Assembly (NCBI GenBank): GCA_036250195.1
Contig: JAVHZZ010000005.1
Span: 131,651,199-131,715,198 of the forward strand
DNA: 64,000 nt
Direction of reading: 5' to 3'
From: Mixophyes australis
Lineage: Eukaryota; Chordata; Amphibia; Anura; Limnodynastidae
Made by a program: the position numbers and the translations under genes. The notes under the pieces are model-generated. The model was not told the origin of the DNA and did no database searches. It saw only the letters and a program-made list of their open reading frames with translations. Of the stretch, positions 43,790 through 55,449 are shown piece by piece. Numbering within the stretch: the first letter of the stretch is position 1; every line of letters starts with the position of its first letter.

Positions 43790-44900
43790 GGGTGGTTTGC
43801 TGCGTGGGTGCCAGGCCTAGTCGGCTTGACGTCCAGCAGCGAAACCTGCAAACAAGCAGTCCGAATGATGGACATTTTGCTCCTCCACTGTCGCCAGTGG
43901 TGTGAGTTCGTCTTTTCTTGTTCAGGGATCAGTGGTTGCAGTCTACCTCCGATGTCTGGGCTCGGGTGTAGTGGATTGAGGATACAAGATCTATCTGCTC
44001 GGTCTTTCTCCCAGACAGTTCTTTGCCATAGTGCTTCCCACTTGTCCACGAAAGCGACTGGTTTTACGAGAAATGATTCTATCCCTCCTTTATTCCAGAG
44101 TGATGATTCCGGTGCCAGATTCTCAAAGAGGTTTTGGGTTTATATTAAAACCTTTTTCTCATACTAAAACCAAAGGGCTTATTCAGACCAATCCTGACTA
44201 TGAAAATCTTTCAACACCCATGTCAGAGTGCCCAGGTTCAAGATCGAGTCTTTGAGTTCGGTCATTTACGTCATGGAACAAGGAAAATTCATGGGGGTTC
44301 TAGACATCAAAATGTGCCTATCTAGAGGGGTCATCAATCCCTTTACCAACCAAGACAGGATTCTAGCCTTGTAGATAATGGTAAGATCTGGGTTGGCGGC
44401 AAGGTAGCCTTCGGTACATTTCGCCATGAGAGTTTTTGCCAACATGGTATCGACTTTCTAGCCGGTCCAGTTTGCTCAGTGTCATGCACGGCAGTTCCAG
44501 TTGGATCTTCTGTTGCAATGCAACAAATACCATCTGAATCTGGCGGCCCAGGTATTTCGCCCTTCTCCGCAGACCAGTTAGTTGCTTCTTTGGTGTTTAC
44601 ATAAACAGATTCCTGCCAGGGGACGCAATTTATCAATTTAAAATTGGACTTTAATCACAAAGGATTACAGCCTTTGAGATTAGAGGCCGTCTGTCTTCAT
44701 GCTCGGTTTCAGGGTTTTTGTACTCAAAAGGAATCCAAGATTCCAATCAATGTCTTTGATCTGTGAGCAGTCTTTCATGCTCTTATAAGCGCACAACACT
44801 TGCTGCAGGGAAGGCCAGTAAAGATTCAGTCAGACCATGCCACGTCAGTGGCATACCTCAATCATCAGAGTGGTACCAAATGTCCCTTGGCCATGCAGAA
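43790..44900 (+). pseudogene. DIRS reverse transcriptase / RNase H, frameshifted
   Basis: 44031-44170 reads the DIRS RT start (RKRLVLREMILSLL, VPDSQRGFGFILKPF). Around 44255-44320 a VIYVMEQGKFMGVLDIK block (motif A) lies in another frame. 44660-44880 gives the RNase H LEAVCLHA and QSDHATSVAYLNHQSGT motifs. The RT motifs between are deleted or shifted. It would copy the DIRS RNA. Dead copy. Confidence 0.7.
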
Positions 44901-45496
44901 ATTGTCCCTTCTTCCTAAGATGTTTCATCAGTTGGTGGAATGGTGGGGTCACCCGAATGTCGACATGGTGGTATCTCGGATGAACCACAATGTTCTGCTC
45001 CCATGCAAGAGATCCTATGCCTGTTGCAGTAGACGCCATGTCTGTCCCTTGGATGTATCGCTTAGTGTACCTTTTCCCACTGGTAGCCATGCTCCCAAGG
45101 GTGTTAAGGTAAAGAGAGAGGGTGTTCCAGTTCTTCTGATAGCGCCGGATTAGGCGCAGAGGGCCTGTTACACCGACGAGCTCGGACGTGGCGGTTGCCC
45201 AGATCTATTAACTCAAGATCCCTTTTGTCATCTACGTTTACAACGTCTGACTTTAACGGTGTGACTGTTGAAGCCATGATCCTAAGCACTAAGGTTTTTC
45301 CGAACGTGTGGTGCAAACTATGCTTTGTGCTCGGAAACCAGCCTCTGCAAAGATTTATCATCGAGTCTGGAAAACTTTTATTGACTGGTGTAAAGAGAAG
45401 GGGTATCCTACTTCTTCTTTTTGCTTGGTCAGGTTACTTAGGTTCTTGCAGGACGGGTTGGATGCAGATTTGCGTCTTAGTTCTCTTAAAGGTCAG

Positions 45497-45684
45497 GGGG
45501 TAAATGTATGAATCTCCGGATTCTTCATCTCCGGCGTGTTCAGCCTCTTCAGCGCTTAAATTTAAAGCGGTGCTGCATTGTAAAGGGAAGTTTCCCTTTA
45601 CAATGCAGCGCCGCTTTAAATTTAAGCGCTGAAGAGGCTGAACACGCCGGAGATGAAGAATCTGGAGATTCATACATTTACCCC
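45497..45684. mobile_element. GGGGTAAATGTAT-group MITE in DIRS recombinase
   Basis: A near-perfect 94-bp-arm palindrome: GGGGTAAATGTATGAATCTC ... AATTTAAAGCGGTGCTGCA and its complement. CAG flanks are at 45494-45496 and 45685-45687. Excision restores an open KGQVSVF reading. Confidence 0.93.
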
Positions 45685-45740
45685 CAGGTGTCTGTTTTTT
45701 CGGTCTTCTTTCAAAGAAAACTTGCTGTCATTCCTTATGT

Positions 45741-48700
45741 AATAGAAATGGAGGTAACCGCACTAAATGAAGAAATAGTAGGCTTAGTACTTAACCCCAA
45801 TATCCTTATTCCAGATTATTTCTTATAATGTTATAGCTGGAGGGTGCTCCCTTATACTTATATATTAGAATAAGAGCCAAGGAAAAGAGAGTATATGTAG
45901 AGGCACTCCGGGGTATTTGGTTAAAATAACTTATTTTTATTGATATGCATTAAAAGATATCGGTACAACTTGCGAAAATATAAAACCAGTGCTGAGTGAA
46001 AAATAAAATGCAGATTTTAACTGCAAAATCGCTGTGTTCTCATGCCATAATACAAAATTTGATTGACATAATATTATTATTTATATGTTGATATTTTAAT
46101 TATTATGCTGATTACAATACACCTAGTTGACTTGTTTGCCAATAATATTAAAATATACTAGTGCCTGATAGCATGTATATGTAGTAGGAAAATCAGTATA
46201 GAAGGTATATCTCAGTGTCTCTGTCTAGGATATCCAGGCAGTGATAAAACTGGAACAATGTCAATTGGTATTATATGTCTTATATTATTGAGACACATCT
46301 ATACCACTCCTATGGCTAATAAGTCTAAACTAAGGTATAGTATTGCCAGATAGTTGATTGTAATATTGATCCTATCTAGGATCCTCTAATATCACTGTGT
46401 CACTGAAGTACAGATAGCGTGATTAGATAGCATATAATAATGCCATCAGGCGGCTGACCATTATCTGATAGTGATATCTATAACGGATTAATGGTATTTC
46501 TATTGTATCTAAAGGTCAGCGTAGTAAAGCTGTGTCATTATAGTACAGATAGATTGATGATGCGGTCAGGTAGCTATCCATAGGTATCTGTAAAAGGTAT
46601 CTGAATAATATCTGAGGATCAATAGTGACTAGCGTGATACAACTACAGATCTGCCTATTCTAGCTGAGTCTAATAGCAGTAAGACTATCTGGCTAAATAA
46701 AGATGAATTATATAATCAGCAGGGCATGAGAAACACAGCGAACGCCGACGCGCGTTTCGCTTGTGTGCTTTTTCAAGGCAAGACGAGCTGCAGCTGTCAT
46801 TGGCTATTTAAGCTGTGTACAGACCATCCCCTTATTTACGTCATTACACAGGATCCAATCATATGGTACACCTCGCGGAGATGATAGACAGTTAAGGCTG
46901 CCTATCATTTGTCTAGTTCAAGATGTTCTGGATTCTTATTGGTGTTTGCAGTGAAAAGCAGGAAGAGTTCATTTAAACAGTACAACGGAGATTTTATTTT
47001 ATTTTATTTTAGCGTTTGCTGTCATAGCTAAATTGATACCATAAATTTTAAAATTATTAATAGTGTTGTATTACAATCACCAATTTACAAAACGCCTATT
47101 GTTAGAGATAGATATCAATTTATCACAACTAAGGATATAAATAGACCTTTATTTGGAAGTAGAACCTATGGTCTTATCTATGTAAGTATTCATTATAAAA
47201 TATCTATTAGTACAGATATTATCCTGAATTATATATTACTTGTGATACATATGTAAGGGATATAAATTATTCTTATGTTAGTTGTTCATGTGATCCCTGA
47301 AGGGAATGATATTATTCTATATTTACTTAATAGATTGTCATATTTTATATCTACTGATATTGTGTCAATATAGTAATAAGCACACTGTGATACGTCTGTG
47401 AGGGATATAAATTATTCTTATGTAAATTATTCATGTGATCCCTGAAGGGAATGATAATATTCTATATTTACTTAATAAATTGCCATATTTTATATCTACT
47501 GATGTTGTGTCAATATAGTAATAAACACATTGAAACTGTTATTGATAGTTCTAATGAGAATCATCATTAAGAGTGATATTACTTAAGATAGAAATATCAC
47601 ATTATTCAGAGTGATTAAAAGGCGTGCTGAGGTGGGGGGATGGTACAATTCAAAGCAGTGTACAAGGTTATTAATAAAAGTGTGTCAGACCATCATTCAT
47701 GTGGTATATCACATGATTAGATGGATGGAAATACATAAACTCTCGTGTTAGCTATAGCTGGTGAAAAATTATCTATAACAAGGGAGGGAAAAAGGGGGAA
47801 AGGGAAGTGGGTGAGGAAGGGAGGAATATTTTCAAAAAGGTTTATTGAATCACATTAGTGCATATTTGTATTTAGATGTTTATGCTATTGATAATAGCAC
47901 AATAACATCTTGAGTTTGAACATGTTTATTGGAGAAAGGCCAGATAACTATTATAATCATTAAGGCCCTCTGGTATCATACTTCCCATAATAAAAATCTT
48001 CTTAGTTTCTCTTCTCAGGAGTTCCCCTTGTAGGTCTCCTCCACGAATCCCCATATGTACTTGTTCCATAATATAGGCTTTCACATGTTTTGGGTTGCTA
48101 TTATGAAATAATAAAAAATGTTTTGCAACCGATGTTATTTTCTTGTTGTTATTTCGATCCTTCTCTGCATTTCTGATGTTTCCCACATGTTCTAGGAGTC
48201 TTTTTTTAAAGGGACGACTGGTCATTCCAATATATTTTTTGGAACAGGGACATGTTAGGCAGTATATTATCCCTGAAGAATTACAGTTCAAGAAATCATC
48301 AATTTTCCAGATCTTATTATATTTATCCTTATATTCTTTTGTCATGACTGTATATTGGCATGCTTTACATGACCCACATGGGTAGAAGCCCTCAGTTTTG
48401 TTTCTTTTCAGTGTATTTTTTTGAAAATGGCTATGGACAAGTCGATCATTTAAATTTTTGGATCGCCTCCAACTTACTGAGATTCTTTTACCTAATGTGT
48501 TTTTCAAATCCTGGTCTAAGAGAAGGATATGCCAGGGATGTTGAAATATATCGATAAGTTCCTTCCATTCATTTCAGAAGGTACCGATCATCCTGACCTT
48601 AGGTGGATTGATGTCATGTTTCTGGTTATTAGAGGAATAAATCAAAGAGTTTCTATCTTTTTTTGCTACAAATTTTTGAGCATCTCTAATCGTTCTTCTC

Positions 48701-49919
48701 CCATATCCCCTATTTTTGAATCTCGTAATGAGTTCTTCCGATCTTTTTACAAAAGTTTGTTTGTCAGAACAATTCCGTTTCATCCGTAATAGTTCCCATT
48801 TGGGTATGCTGTTAATTACCGCTGGATGGTGTGCACTTGAACAGTGCAAAATGCTGTTAGTAGCGGTCAGTTTTCTATATATATCCGTATCTAGGGTACC
48901 ATTGATATTTTTGTGAATTGTTAAATCTAAGAAATTAATCCTTTCAAGATTAATTTCCGAGGTTAATTTTAGATTCAAATCATTACTGTTTAAAGTTGTA
49001 GTAAATTCATTAAACAGAGGTATGTCCCCATCCCACAGGATCAGAATGTCATCGATGTATCTGAGCCAAAGTAGGATATGTTTAGTGTAATACAACACTA
49101 TTAATAATTTTAAAATTTATGGTATCAATTTAGCTATGACAGCAAACGCTAAAATAAAATAAAATAAAATCTCCGTTGTACTGTTTAAATGAACTCTTCC
49201 TGCTTTTCACTGCAAACACCAATAAGAATCCAGAACATCTTGAACTAGACAAATGATAGGCAGCCTTAACTGTCTATCATCTCCGCGAGGTGTACCATAT
49301 GATTGGATCCTGTGTAATGACGTAAATAATGGTCAGCCGCCTGATGGCATTATTATATGCTATCTAATCACGCTATCTGTACTTCAGTGACACAGTGATA
49401 TTAGAGGATCCTAGATAGGATCAATATTACAATCAACTATCTGGCAATACTATACCTTAGTTTAGACTCATTAGCCATAGGAGTGGTATAGATGTGTCTC
49501 AATAATATAAGACATATAATACCAATTGACATTGTTCCAGTTTTATCACTGCCTGGATATCCTAGACAGAGACACTGAGATATACCTTCTATACTGATTT
49601 TCCTACTACATATACATGCTATCAGGCACTAGTATATTTTAATATTATTGGCAAACAAGTCAACTAGGTGTATTGTAATCAGCATAATAATTAAAATATC
49701 AACATACAAATAATAATTTTATGTCAATCAAATTTTGTATTATGGCATGAGAACACAGCGATTTTGCAGTTAAAATCTGCATTTTATTTTTCACTCAGCA
49801 CTGGTTTTATATTTTCGCAAGTTGTACCGATATCTTTTAATGCATATCAATAAAAATAAGTTATTTTAACCAAATACCCCAGAGTGCCTCTACATATACT
49901 CTCTTTTCCTTGGCTCTTA
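45741..49919 (-). mobile_element. Penelope-like element with inverted repeats and 14-bp TSD
   Basis: It is flanked by the 14-bp GTCATTCCTTATGT at 45727-45740 and 49920-49933. The left arm (45871-47076) is repeated in reverse complement as the right arm (49919-49086), except ~370 bp of the left arm (about 46464-46833) are missing on the right. Between the arms on the minus strand lie an RT fragment, an endonuclease gene and a 3' UTR. The right arm joins the truncated RT at a shared TGTTGTATTACA sequence. It interrupts the DIRS recombinase. Confidence 0.92.
47926..49098 (-). pseudogene. PLE RT end plus GIY-YIG endonuclease (5'-truncated)
   Basis: 49098-48577 starts at the last RT motif LRYIDDILILWDGD (motif C) and continues through the thumb. 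48507-47926 holds the Cys cluster CGSCKAC, the nuclease GIIYCLTCPC ... KKYIGMTSRPFKKRLLEH and the conserved C-terminus GLNDYNSYLAFLQ. Both pieces are in one frame and only a single TGA (48576-48574) separates them. The RT catalytic Asp of motif A is missing because the 5' part is replaced by the inverted arm. The endonuclease itself looks intact. Confidence 0.88.
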
Positions 49920-50211
49920 GTCATTCCTTATGTGCATACTTTCATTCAAGGCGTTCTCCATGTACAACCTCCATATGTTCCTCCGGTACCACCATGGGAT
50001 TTGAATTTGGTGTTGAATGCTTTACAGCCTCCGCCTTTTGAACCTTTGAATACAGTGGAATTTCTATCCTAAACGGTTTTGCCCATTTCTACGGCACGCA
50101 AAGTTTTCAGAGCTTGCAATTTTCCTCTTCTTGTTTTTCATAAAAACAGGGCAGTTCTTCGAAACAAGCCCTCTTTCCTTCCTACAGTTGTGTCTGCTTT
50201 TTATCTAAATC

Positions 50212-50357
50212 AGGCCTGTCCAACCTGCGGCCCTCCAGGTGTTGTGAAACTACAAGCCCCAGCATGCTTTGCCAGTAGACAACCAGTTGATAGTTGTAAG
50301 GGCATGCTGGGACTTGTAGTTTCACAACACCTGCAGGGCCGCAGGTTGGACAGGCCT
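50212..50357. mobile_element. Palindromic hAT-type MITE with TATCTAAATC flanks
   Basis: Left AGGCCTGTCCAACCTGCGGC and right GCCGCAGGTTGGACAGGCCT are reverse complements. The middle GTGAAACTACAAGCCCCAGC pairs with GCTGGGACTTGTAGTTTCAC. Flanks share TATCTAAATC at 50202-50211 and 50358-50367, containing an 8-bp hAT-style duplication. It lies in the DIRS recombinase. Confidence 0.92.
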
Positions 50358-51200
50358 TATCTAAATCAACACATTGTCATTCTGGTCCTGAATGATTTTA
50401 TGTATTCAGGTTAACGATATTTCTATTGGTTTTCTCAATGTTGTCCGAGTCTTCCGAATTTATGTGCAGAGGTTTCAGAAGATGCGCAAGACTGACTATC
50501 TTTTGAGTCTATCATGCTCACAAAAGAAGCTGGCTAGCTTCTAAAGTAATTATTGCTAGGTGGATTACGGCGGTAATCTGTCAAGCTGATAGTATGGTTG
50601 GGGAGCCTGTCCCAGATAATCTATGCGAGCACTCTACAGGGTTTGTAAGTGCTTCCTGGGCGGCCCGCTATGGTGCTACCAGAGAACAGCTGTGTAAATC
50701 GGTTGCATGGTAGTCTGTACACACATTCACTAACTTTTACAAGTTTAATGTGTTTGCATCCAAGAATGAAAGTTTTAGAAGAAAGGTGCTTCGTGCCATT
50801 TCTTCTGAGCGTTCCCTCTCGTAGGGCAGCTTGGAATGTCCCCAATGTCCCCCAAAGGAAAAAAGAGAAAATGGGTTTTTTAGACTTACGTAAAATCCGT
50901 TTCTCTTAGTCCATTGGGGGACATCGGGCGCCCACCCTTAACACTCTAGTTTCTACTACTGTTTGACATGTAGTCTTGTTGTTGAGAGAATGTTGTTGTT
51001 TGTTAATTTTATTCTCTCTATCTCCGCTTTCTGTGGGTTTGGTTAAACATAAACTGAAGCTGGACAGGAGGTGGGGTATAGAGGGGGAGGAGAGCTAGGG
51101 CTTAGTTAAACAGAAGTTTAAAGTGCCAGTTCGCCCTGCCCCTACTCTATAACCCAATGTCCCCCAATGGACTAAGAGAAACGGATTTTACGCAAGTATA

Positions 51201-51990
51201 AAAATCCCATTTTTTCTCCAAATGAGGACCTTCATTCCATTTAGTTACAGTAGAAAATACGTTTTTTTTTACCCAATTTTGTCAGCAGTGAACATGCAAT
51301 GATTGTCAAGCTAAAAAAGGTTTTAAAACATTGTCATTCAATATGACAATCCTAACGTAGCACATGGTTCTCATAATATATTGGCAAATTATTATATGTT
51401 AATATTTCGAGATGCTCTTAGAACATAAGAGGAAAGTCTCTTCCACATGGGTCACAGATAGACATGTCACGAATAACTGATCTACATGGGGAGAAGGGGT
51501 TGAGTCGAGAAATCTCTTCCAGGTCTGGTGGTTTGTAACCAAAATGAAACATACTACATTTTTAGCAGTTTGTCCATACTTTGGTAAGCGGCCCTACGTG
51601 TGTAAGTTACTGTACGTTGTGAACCATTGTGCACCATTTTCAACGAAACCTCACAGATGGGCTTATGACATGATATCGGCAATTAATAATTTACTCAAAT
51701 AATTAAATAGATTAAACACTCTCAGTGCAAGACAATGAGCAAGCCAGAAGCCTGGATCAGTCACCCTCTCCTGGATCCTCCACTGCTAAAGTACAGATTT
51801 GATATATTAAAAATGGTGATGTTTTGGTAAAAGTATAGCAGTCAAAATAAAGATGCAGTAATTTTAATATGAAAACACAAATCTACTTCATAACAACCCT
51901 TGACCCTCAAATAAATAAAAAAAGCCGCTTTAAGTAGGTTTTGTTTTTATCACATATTAAACAATGTGCTTGTTACAAAATATTAAAATA
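51201..51990. other. AT-rich intergenic stretch
   Basis: No gene or repeat assigned. Confidence 0.4.
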
Positions 51991-51994
51991 TTAT

Positions 51995-53372
51995 TAGGAC
52001 AGGATGGACCTCCTATGCCACCATCTGTGTTGCTGGGGACCCGCCGGGCTTGCCTTAACACTGTCCCCTTTTCTTTATCTCAAATGTTCCCTCTAACTAC
52101 AGTAGGAGGGTTTTTGCTGCTTCCACCACTAGGCTCCTTAGTGACACCTAGAACCATATCCTTCTGGGTAACTCTCGTTGCTAGGGTACCACTTTGCTAG
52201 GCACCTGGGCTGGTACACCTGACCTCTTGCTTTCAGATCAGGGTTGCTGTGAATGGGCCCCCTGGCCTATCACACTTGCCAGAGCTGCACACAGCGGGCA
52301 AAGCGTTGGTACTGGAATGCTGGGACCCAACCTCCGAACAGCTGGATAATGGATTAAATTGGTTTAATCTGTGGCGACAGGAATTACAACATGTAAGTAG
52401 GTGAAAAGGCAGGTTTCTTAAGCAGTGACGTTTATTAGCTCAGGAAGTTACATACACTAGTTTGAGGTACTAGTGTATTCAGAAAGGTACAGATGGAATA
52501 ATAATTTCAGTGTAAAACAGGGCTCATTAATTACAATTTTCGACCCTTGCTTGGTAGGAGGTAATCCTTGGCCTTTAACCAATCCAGACTGAATCATGCA
52601 GGCTGCACATAAATCAGCCTGGAGGGGGTCTAACACCTTTTTACATTGCTACTAGCGATGCCACTATATCTGAGGTTTTCTATTGAATGTTTACCATTAG
52701 GATATAACATTTCTATAATCTTGCTTTGAACATAATTTAACTTGCAAAATTCACATTCATCTGTGATCACTTGCATAAAGAGTATACCTCCTCCTGTCTT
52801 TCAGGCTCAACAGACGTTTTGGTCACTAAGCAAAGAAAAGATCAAATTAATATGAGATTACCTGTCTCTAGACAGTTGCAAAATCCAAACATGACATACT
52901 GTCTTAGAAGCCCATACATTTCCATACAAAACACATACCAATATAAATAGATACATTTGCAGATACATATGAAGAGGTGCATTACACTCCTATTTAAAAT
53001 AAATATATTCAATAAGTTATTTCTACGTGTTCCAGCCACAAATAAGTTATTTACAAGTGATCCAGCCACAATTATATATTACAAACTTCAGCTGTCTGTA
53101 GTATGAAACAGCACACAGAAATTTCTGATAATATCCAAAGTCAGGTAATATACTCCTGTGACAGGATGGACCGCCTATGCCACCCTGTCTGTTGCTGCTG
53201 GGTTTACTTTGCCACCGTTCCCTTTTGTTATTTCGAATACGCCCCTCCTGCTGCAGTGGGAGGGGCCTGCTGCCACCACTGAGCTCCTGTGGCACTGAGA
53301 ACCACGTTCCTTCTGGGTCACTGACGCTGTTAGTGTACCTCGTTGCTGGTATAACTGGGCTGTTAACTCCTG
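51995..53372. mobile_element. Two related LTR-like segments in tandem (51995 and 53157)
   Basis: 51997-52190 and 53159-53365 align: GACAGGATGGACC, CCTATGCCACC, CTGTTGCTG, CACTGTCCCCTTTT/CACCGTTCCCTTTT, CTTCTGGGT. The second copy begins TGTGACAGGATGG as an LTR would. The sequence between (52200-53150) is non-coding. They are probably LTR pieces of a Gypsy-like element. The second copy is broken at 53373 by a MITE end. Confidence 0.55.
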
Positions 53373-54290
53373 GGGGTAAATGTATGAAAGTGCGATTTTG
53401 CCAGCGTGTTTAAATCGCGGCAAATCGCGGCTGTTTACCCGCGAGTTTCGAAAAAAAACCTGGAAATGTATCAAGCTGCGATTTTGACACTCATGTTCAA
53501 AATCGCTGGTCATCTCAGGCGATTTTGTGCGATGTAAACACTCCCGAGTTTAGCTAACTCTCCTGTGTTTGGCAAACTCTCCTGTGTTGTAACAGTGAGT
53601 TGTCAACACATCACTGTTACACTGCCCCTGTCATACAGCTGCCGGAGCTCCGGCAGCTGTCAAAATGTAAAAGAATAGATACAAGTTTAAAAAAAAAAAG
53701 TGTGAGGTCCCCCCGCTATTCATGCTTAACCCTAGTGCTGCCTGACTAGTGCTGGTCCCGTGAAAATTGGGGAAAAATTTTGCGTGGGGTCCCCCCGATT
53801 TCCACTTTACCAGCACTAGGCAAACCAGCCAGGGTTGGCGGCACTATAGCAGGGGGACGCGCGGCAGGGGTCCGCCTGCCATAATGACTAACCAACCCTA
53901 GGCTGTTCAGCGCTGGGCTGGATTCCCTAGGGAGTGGGGTCCGCTGCAAAAAAGAGCGGGCCCCCCCCTAGAAAGAACCAGCCCAGTGCTGATAGCACTA
54001 GGGCTCTTCCTACTACCCCTGGGCTGTGGGTAGTAGGGTAATACGGCGATAAAGTATAGAAAAAAAAAACGGACGTCATTTTTTTTTTGTGGAACTACAA
54101 GTCCCAGCCAGCCAGGTTGCCCAAAACAGTGTGGCCATGCTGTTGCTTGTATAACTACAAGCACCAGCATACCCACGGCAGCCAGGGCATGTTGGAACTT
54201 GGAGAACCACAAGTGCCAACATGCCCTGACATCCCTGGCTTGCTGGGACCTGTAGTTCCACAAAGAAAAAAAGTTAAATAAACAACAACA
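53373..54290. mobile_element. Composite: MITE end plus nested foldback sequences
   Basis: 53373 begins GGGGTAAATGTATGAAAGTG after CTG, the same end as the MITE group, but no matching right end is found. A second AAATGTATCAAGCTGCGATT lies at 53464. 53638-53662 is a short palindrome (GCTGCCGGAGCTCCGGCAGC). 53700-54050 holds GC-rich repeat sequence with paired ACCAGCACTAGG-like blocks. 54092-54262 has an inverted pair GTGGAACTACAAGTCCCAGC / GCTGGGACCTGTAGTTCCAC. Order of insertion is unclear. Confidence 0.55.
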
Positions 54291-55048
54291 TCTATTTTTC
54301 TACCCTGGTCTCAGAGATAATGACTTCCTATCTTACACTAAACAAAAATAAGTGCAAATGCAATTACATAAAAAGTTATTTAATAGTGATCCAGTCAGAC
54401 CTCCACTTGCTGGTCCTTGTCATAACCAGTGACAAAATAACTATCACTCCCAGCGTTGAATTCATCAGGCATCATGCAGTTCAGAAGTAGAAATAAAATA
54501 ATTCATAAACTGTCAGTATTATCTTTACGGCATTCTCCAACTTTCATTACCACCACTTGATGAACGGATGCTTTAAAGAATAAAACCCATAACAGTCTGC
54601 TCCAGAACGTGGCCTTTTACCATCTGAAGTGCGGCTCTGGGAGAAGCAAGTCACTATTTCAACTCTTCGTAAAACAGGTGAGCTTTGAGCAGGGTCGTGC
54701 AGTTAGAGGCAGTACTTCACAGACAGACATTCTGTTGAAGAAGTTCTGGGGCAGCATTCAAGAAGAAGTAGACCCGAGAGCGGAGGTTACCTAAAAGAAG
54801 AAATAAAAAGGTCAGGATGAGTTAAGGGTTGGTTATCTACAGAAATTGTGATAGATATAACAAGTGGAAATGAATTAGAGAGCACTAAATACCTTGTAAT
54901 GAAAAGATAATGAAAATGGAAGACGGTAATTGCAGTAGGAAAACCATAAAGATGAAGAGTAGAGATGTTATTCCTGAAGCAGCTATTTGAATAAATTGTG
55001 GGGGAACCAAGATATCATTGCAGCAAGGTGGAGGTTGCAGCAGTCTGA
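54291..55048. other. Non-coding stretch, nothing assigned
   Basis: It contains GTTATTTAATAGTGATCCAGTCAG near 54375, like a sequence at 53045, so it may continue the LTR-like element. No gene. Confidence 0.35.
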
Positions 55049-55056
55049 ATGGCATA

Positions 55057-55449
55057 CAGGGCCGGATTAACCCGAGGTCTAACTGGGCTATAGCCCAGGG
55101 GCCTCGGGCATCCAGGGGGCCCTTCAAACTCCTCAGCAGCATTATTGATCGGTCGGGGGCGGGGGCGCCCCCGGCCCGATCAATGCTGCTGAGTACTGTC
55201 AGTGCAGTCCTCCGTCCCGGCGCGCTGTAGTCTGCTTACTGAGGATATCTCGCGAGAGTTCATGAACTCTCGCGAGATCTCCTCAGTAAGGAGCTTACAG
55301 CGCGCCGGGACGGAGGACTGCACTGACAGGTAAGTGCTTGGGGGGGTCCTCGCGGGGGGTGGGGGGCGGCGGACGGCTCACATTGGGGGCCTCGCGGGGA
55401 ATGGAGGGCCCCTTAGCCCAGGGGCCTCCATTCCCTTAATCCGGCCCTG
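55057..55449. mobile_element. Short hAT element, 8-bp TSD, promoter-like palindrome
   Basis: Termini CAGGGCCGGATTAA and TTAATCCGGCCCTG are perfect inverted repeats. ATGGCATA flanks at 55049-55056 and 55450-55457 give the 8-bp duplication of hAT elements. The core (55197-55329) is a ~65-bp-arm GC-rich palindrome with two TCTCGCGAGA motifs (55248-55257, 55268-55277), immediately followed by ACAG|GTAAGTG at 55330. Confidence 0.95.

Larger units (their letters stand above)
45240..50825 (+). pseudogene. DIRS tyrosine recombinase, split by three insertions
   Basis: The N-terminal part (45308-45496) reads RKPASAKIYHRVWKTFIDWC and LLRFLQDGLDADLRLSSLKG. It is cut by the MITE at 45497, resumes for ~50 bp, is cut by the PLE at 45741, resumes at 49934, is cut by the MITE at 50212, and resumes at 50358. 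The C-terminal part (about 50640-50825) reads ASWAARYGATREQLCKS, then W with a nonsense TAG, then VHTFTNFYKFNVFAS with the catalytic Tyr candidate. It would insert the DIRS circle without a target duplication. The nonsense codon and insertions make it inactive. Confidence 0.8.
41860..51200 (+). mobile_element. DIRS-type (tyrosine recombinase) retroelement, heavily nested
   Basis: Inverted terminal repeats: the left end (about 41865-42000, GGGGGACACCAGGAACATTGG ... CCCCACCTCCTGTC) matches the reverse complement of the right end (about 51190-51050). An internal complementary region at 50847-50930 carries the junction (TCCATTGGGGGACATCGGG), as DIRS elements need for circle formation. Between them lie gag (42805-43751), RT (43790-44330), RNase H (44640-44900) and tyrosine recombinase (45250-45740 then 49920-50825). 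It was later split by a MITE (45497-45684), a PLE (45741-49919) and a hAT-type MITE (50212-50357). Without the insertions it is about 4.8 kb. Confidence 0.85.

Noticed and set aside
46743..46780. Third hammerhead in the PLE within the DIRS element
   Set aside because: Stem I, GAAA and the palindrome are there, but the CUGAUGA core is UUGAAAA, so it cannot be an active hammerhead. Kept only as a comparison in the findings.
53747..54281. GC-rich frames around 53750-54280
   Set aside because: They lie in composite foldback repeats. No coding motif and frames are open on both strands.
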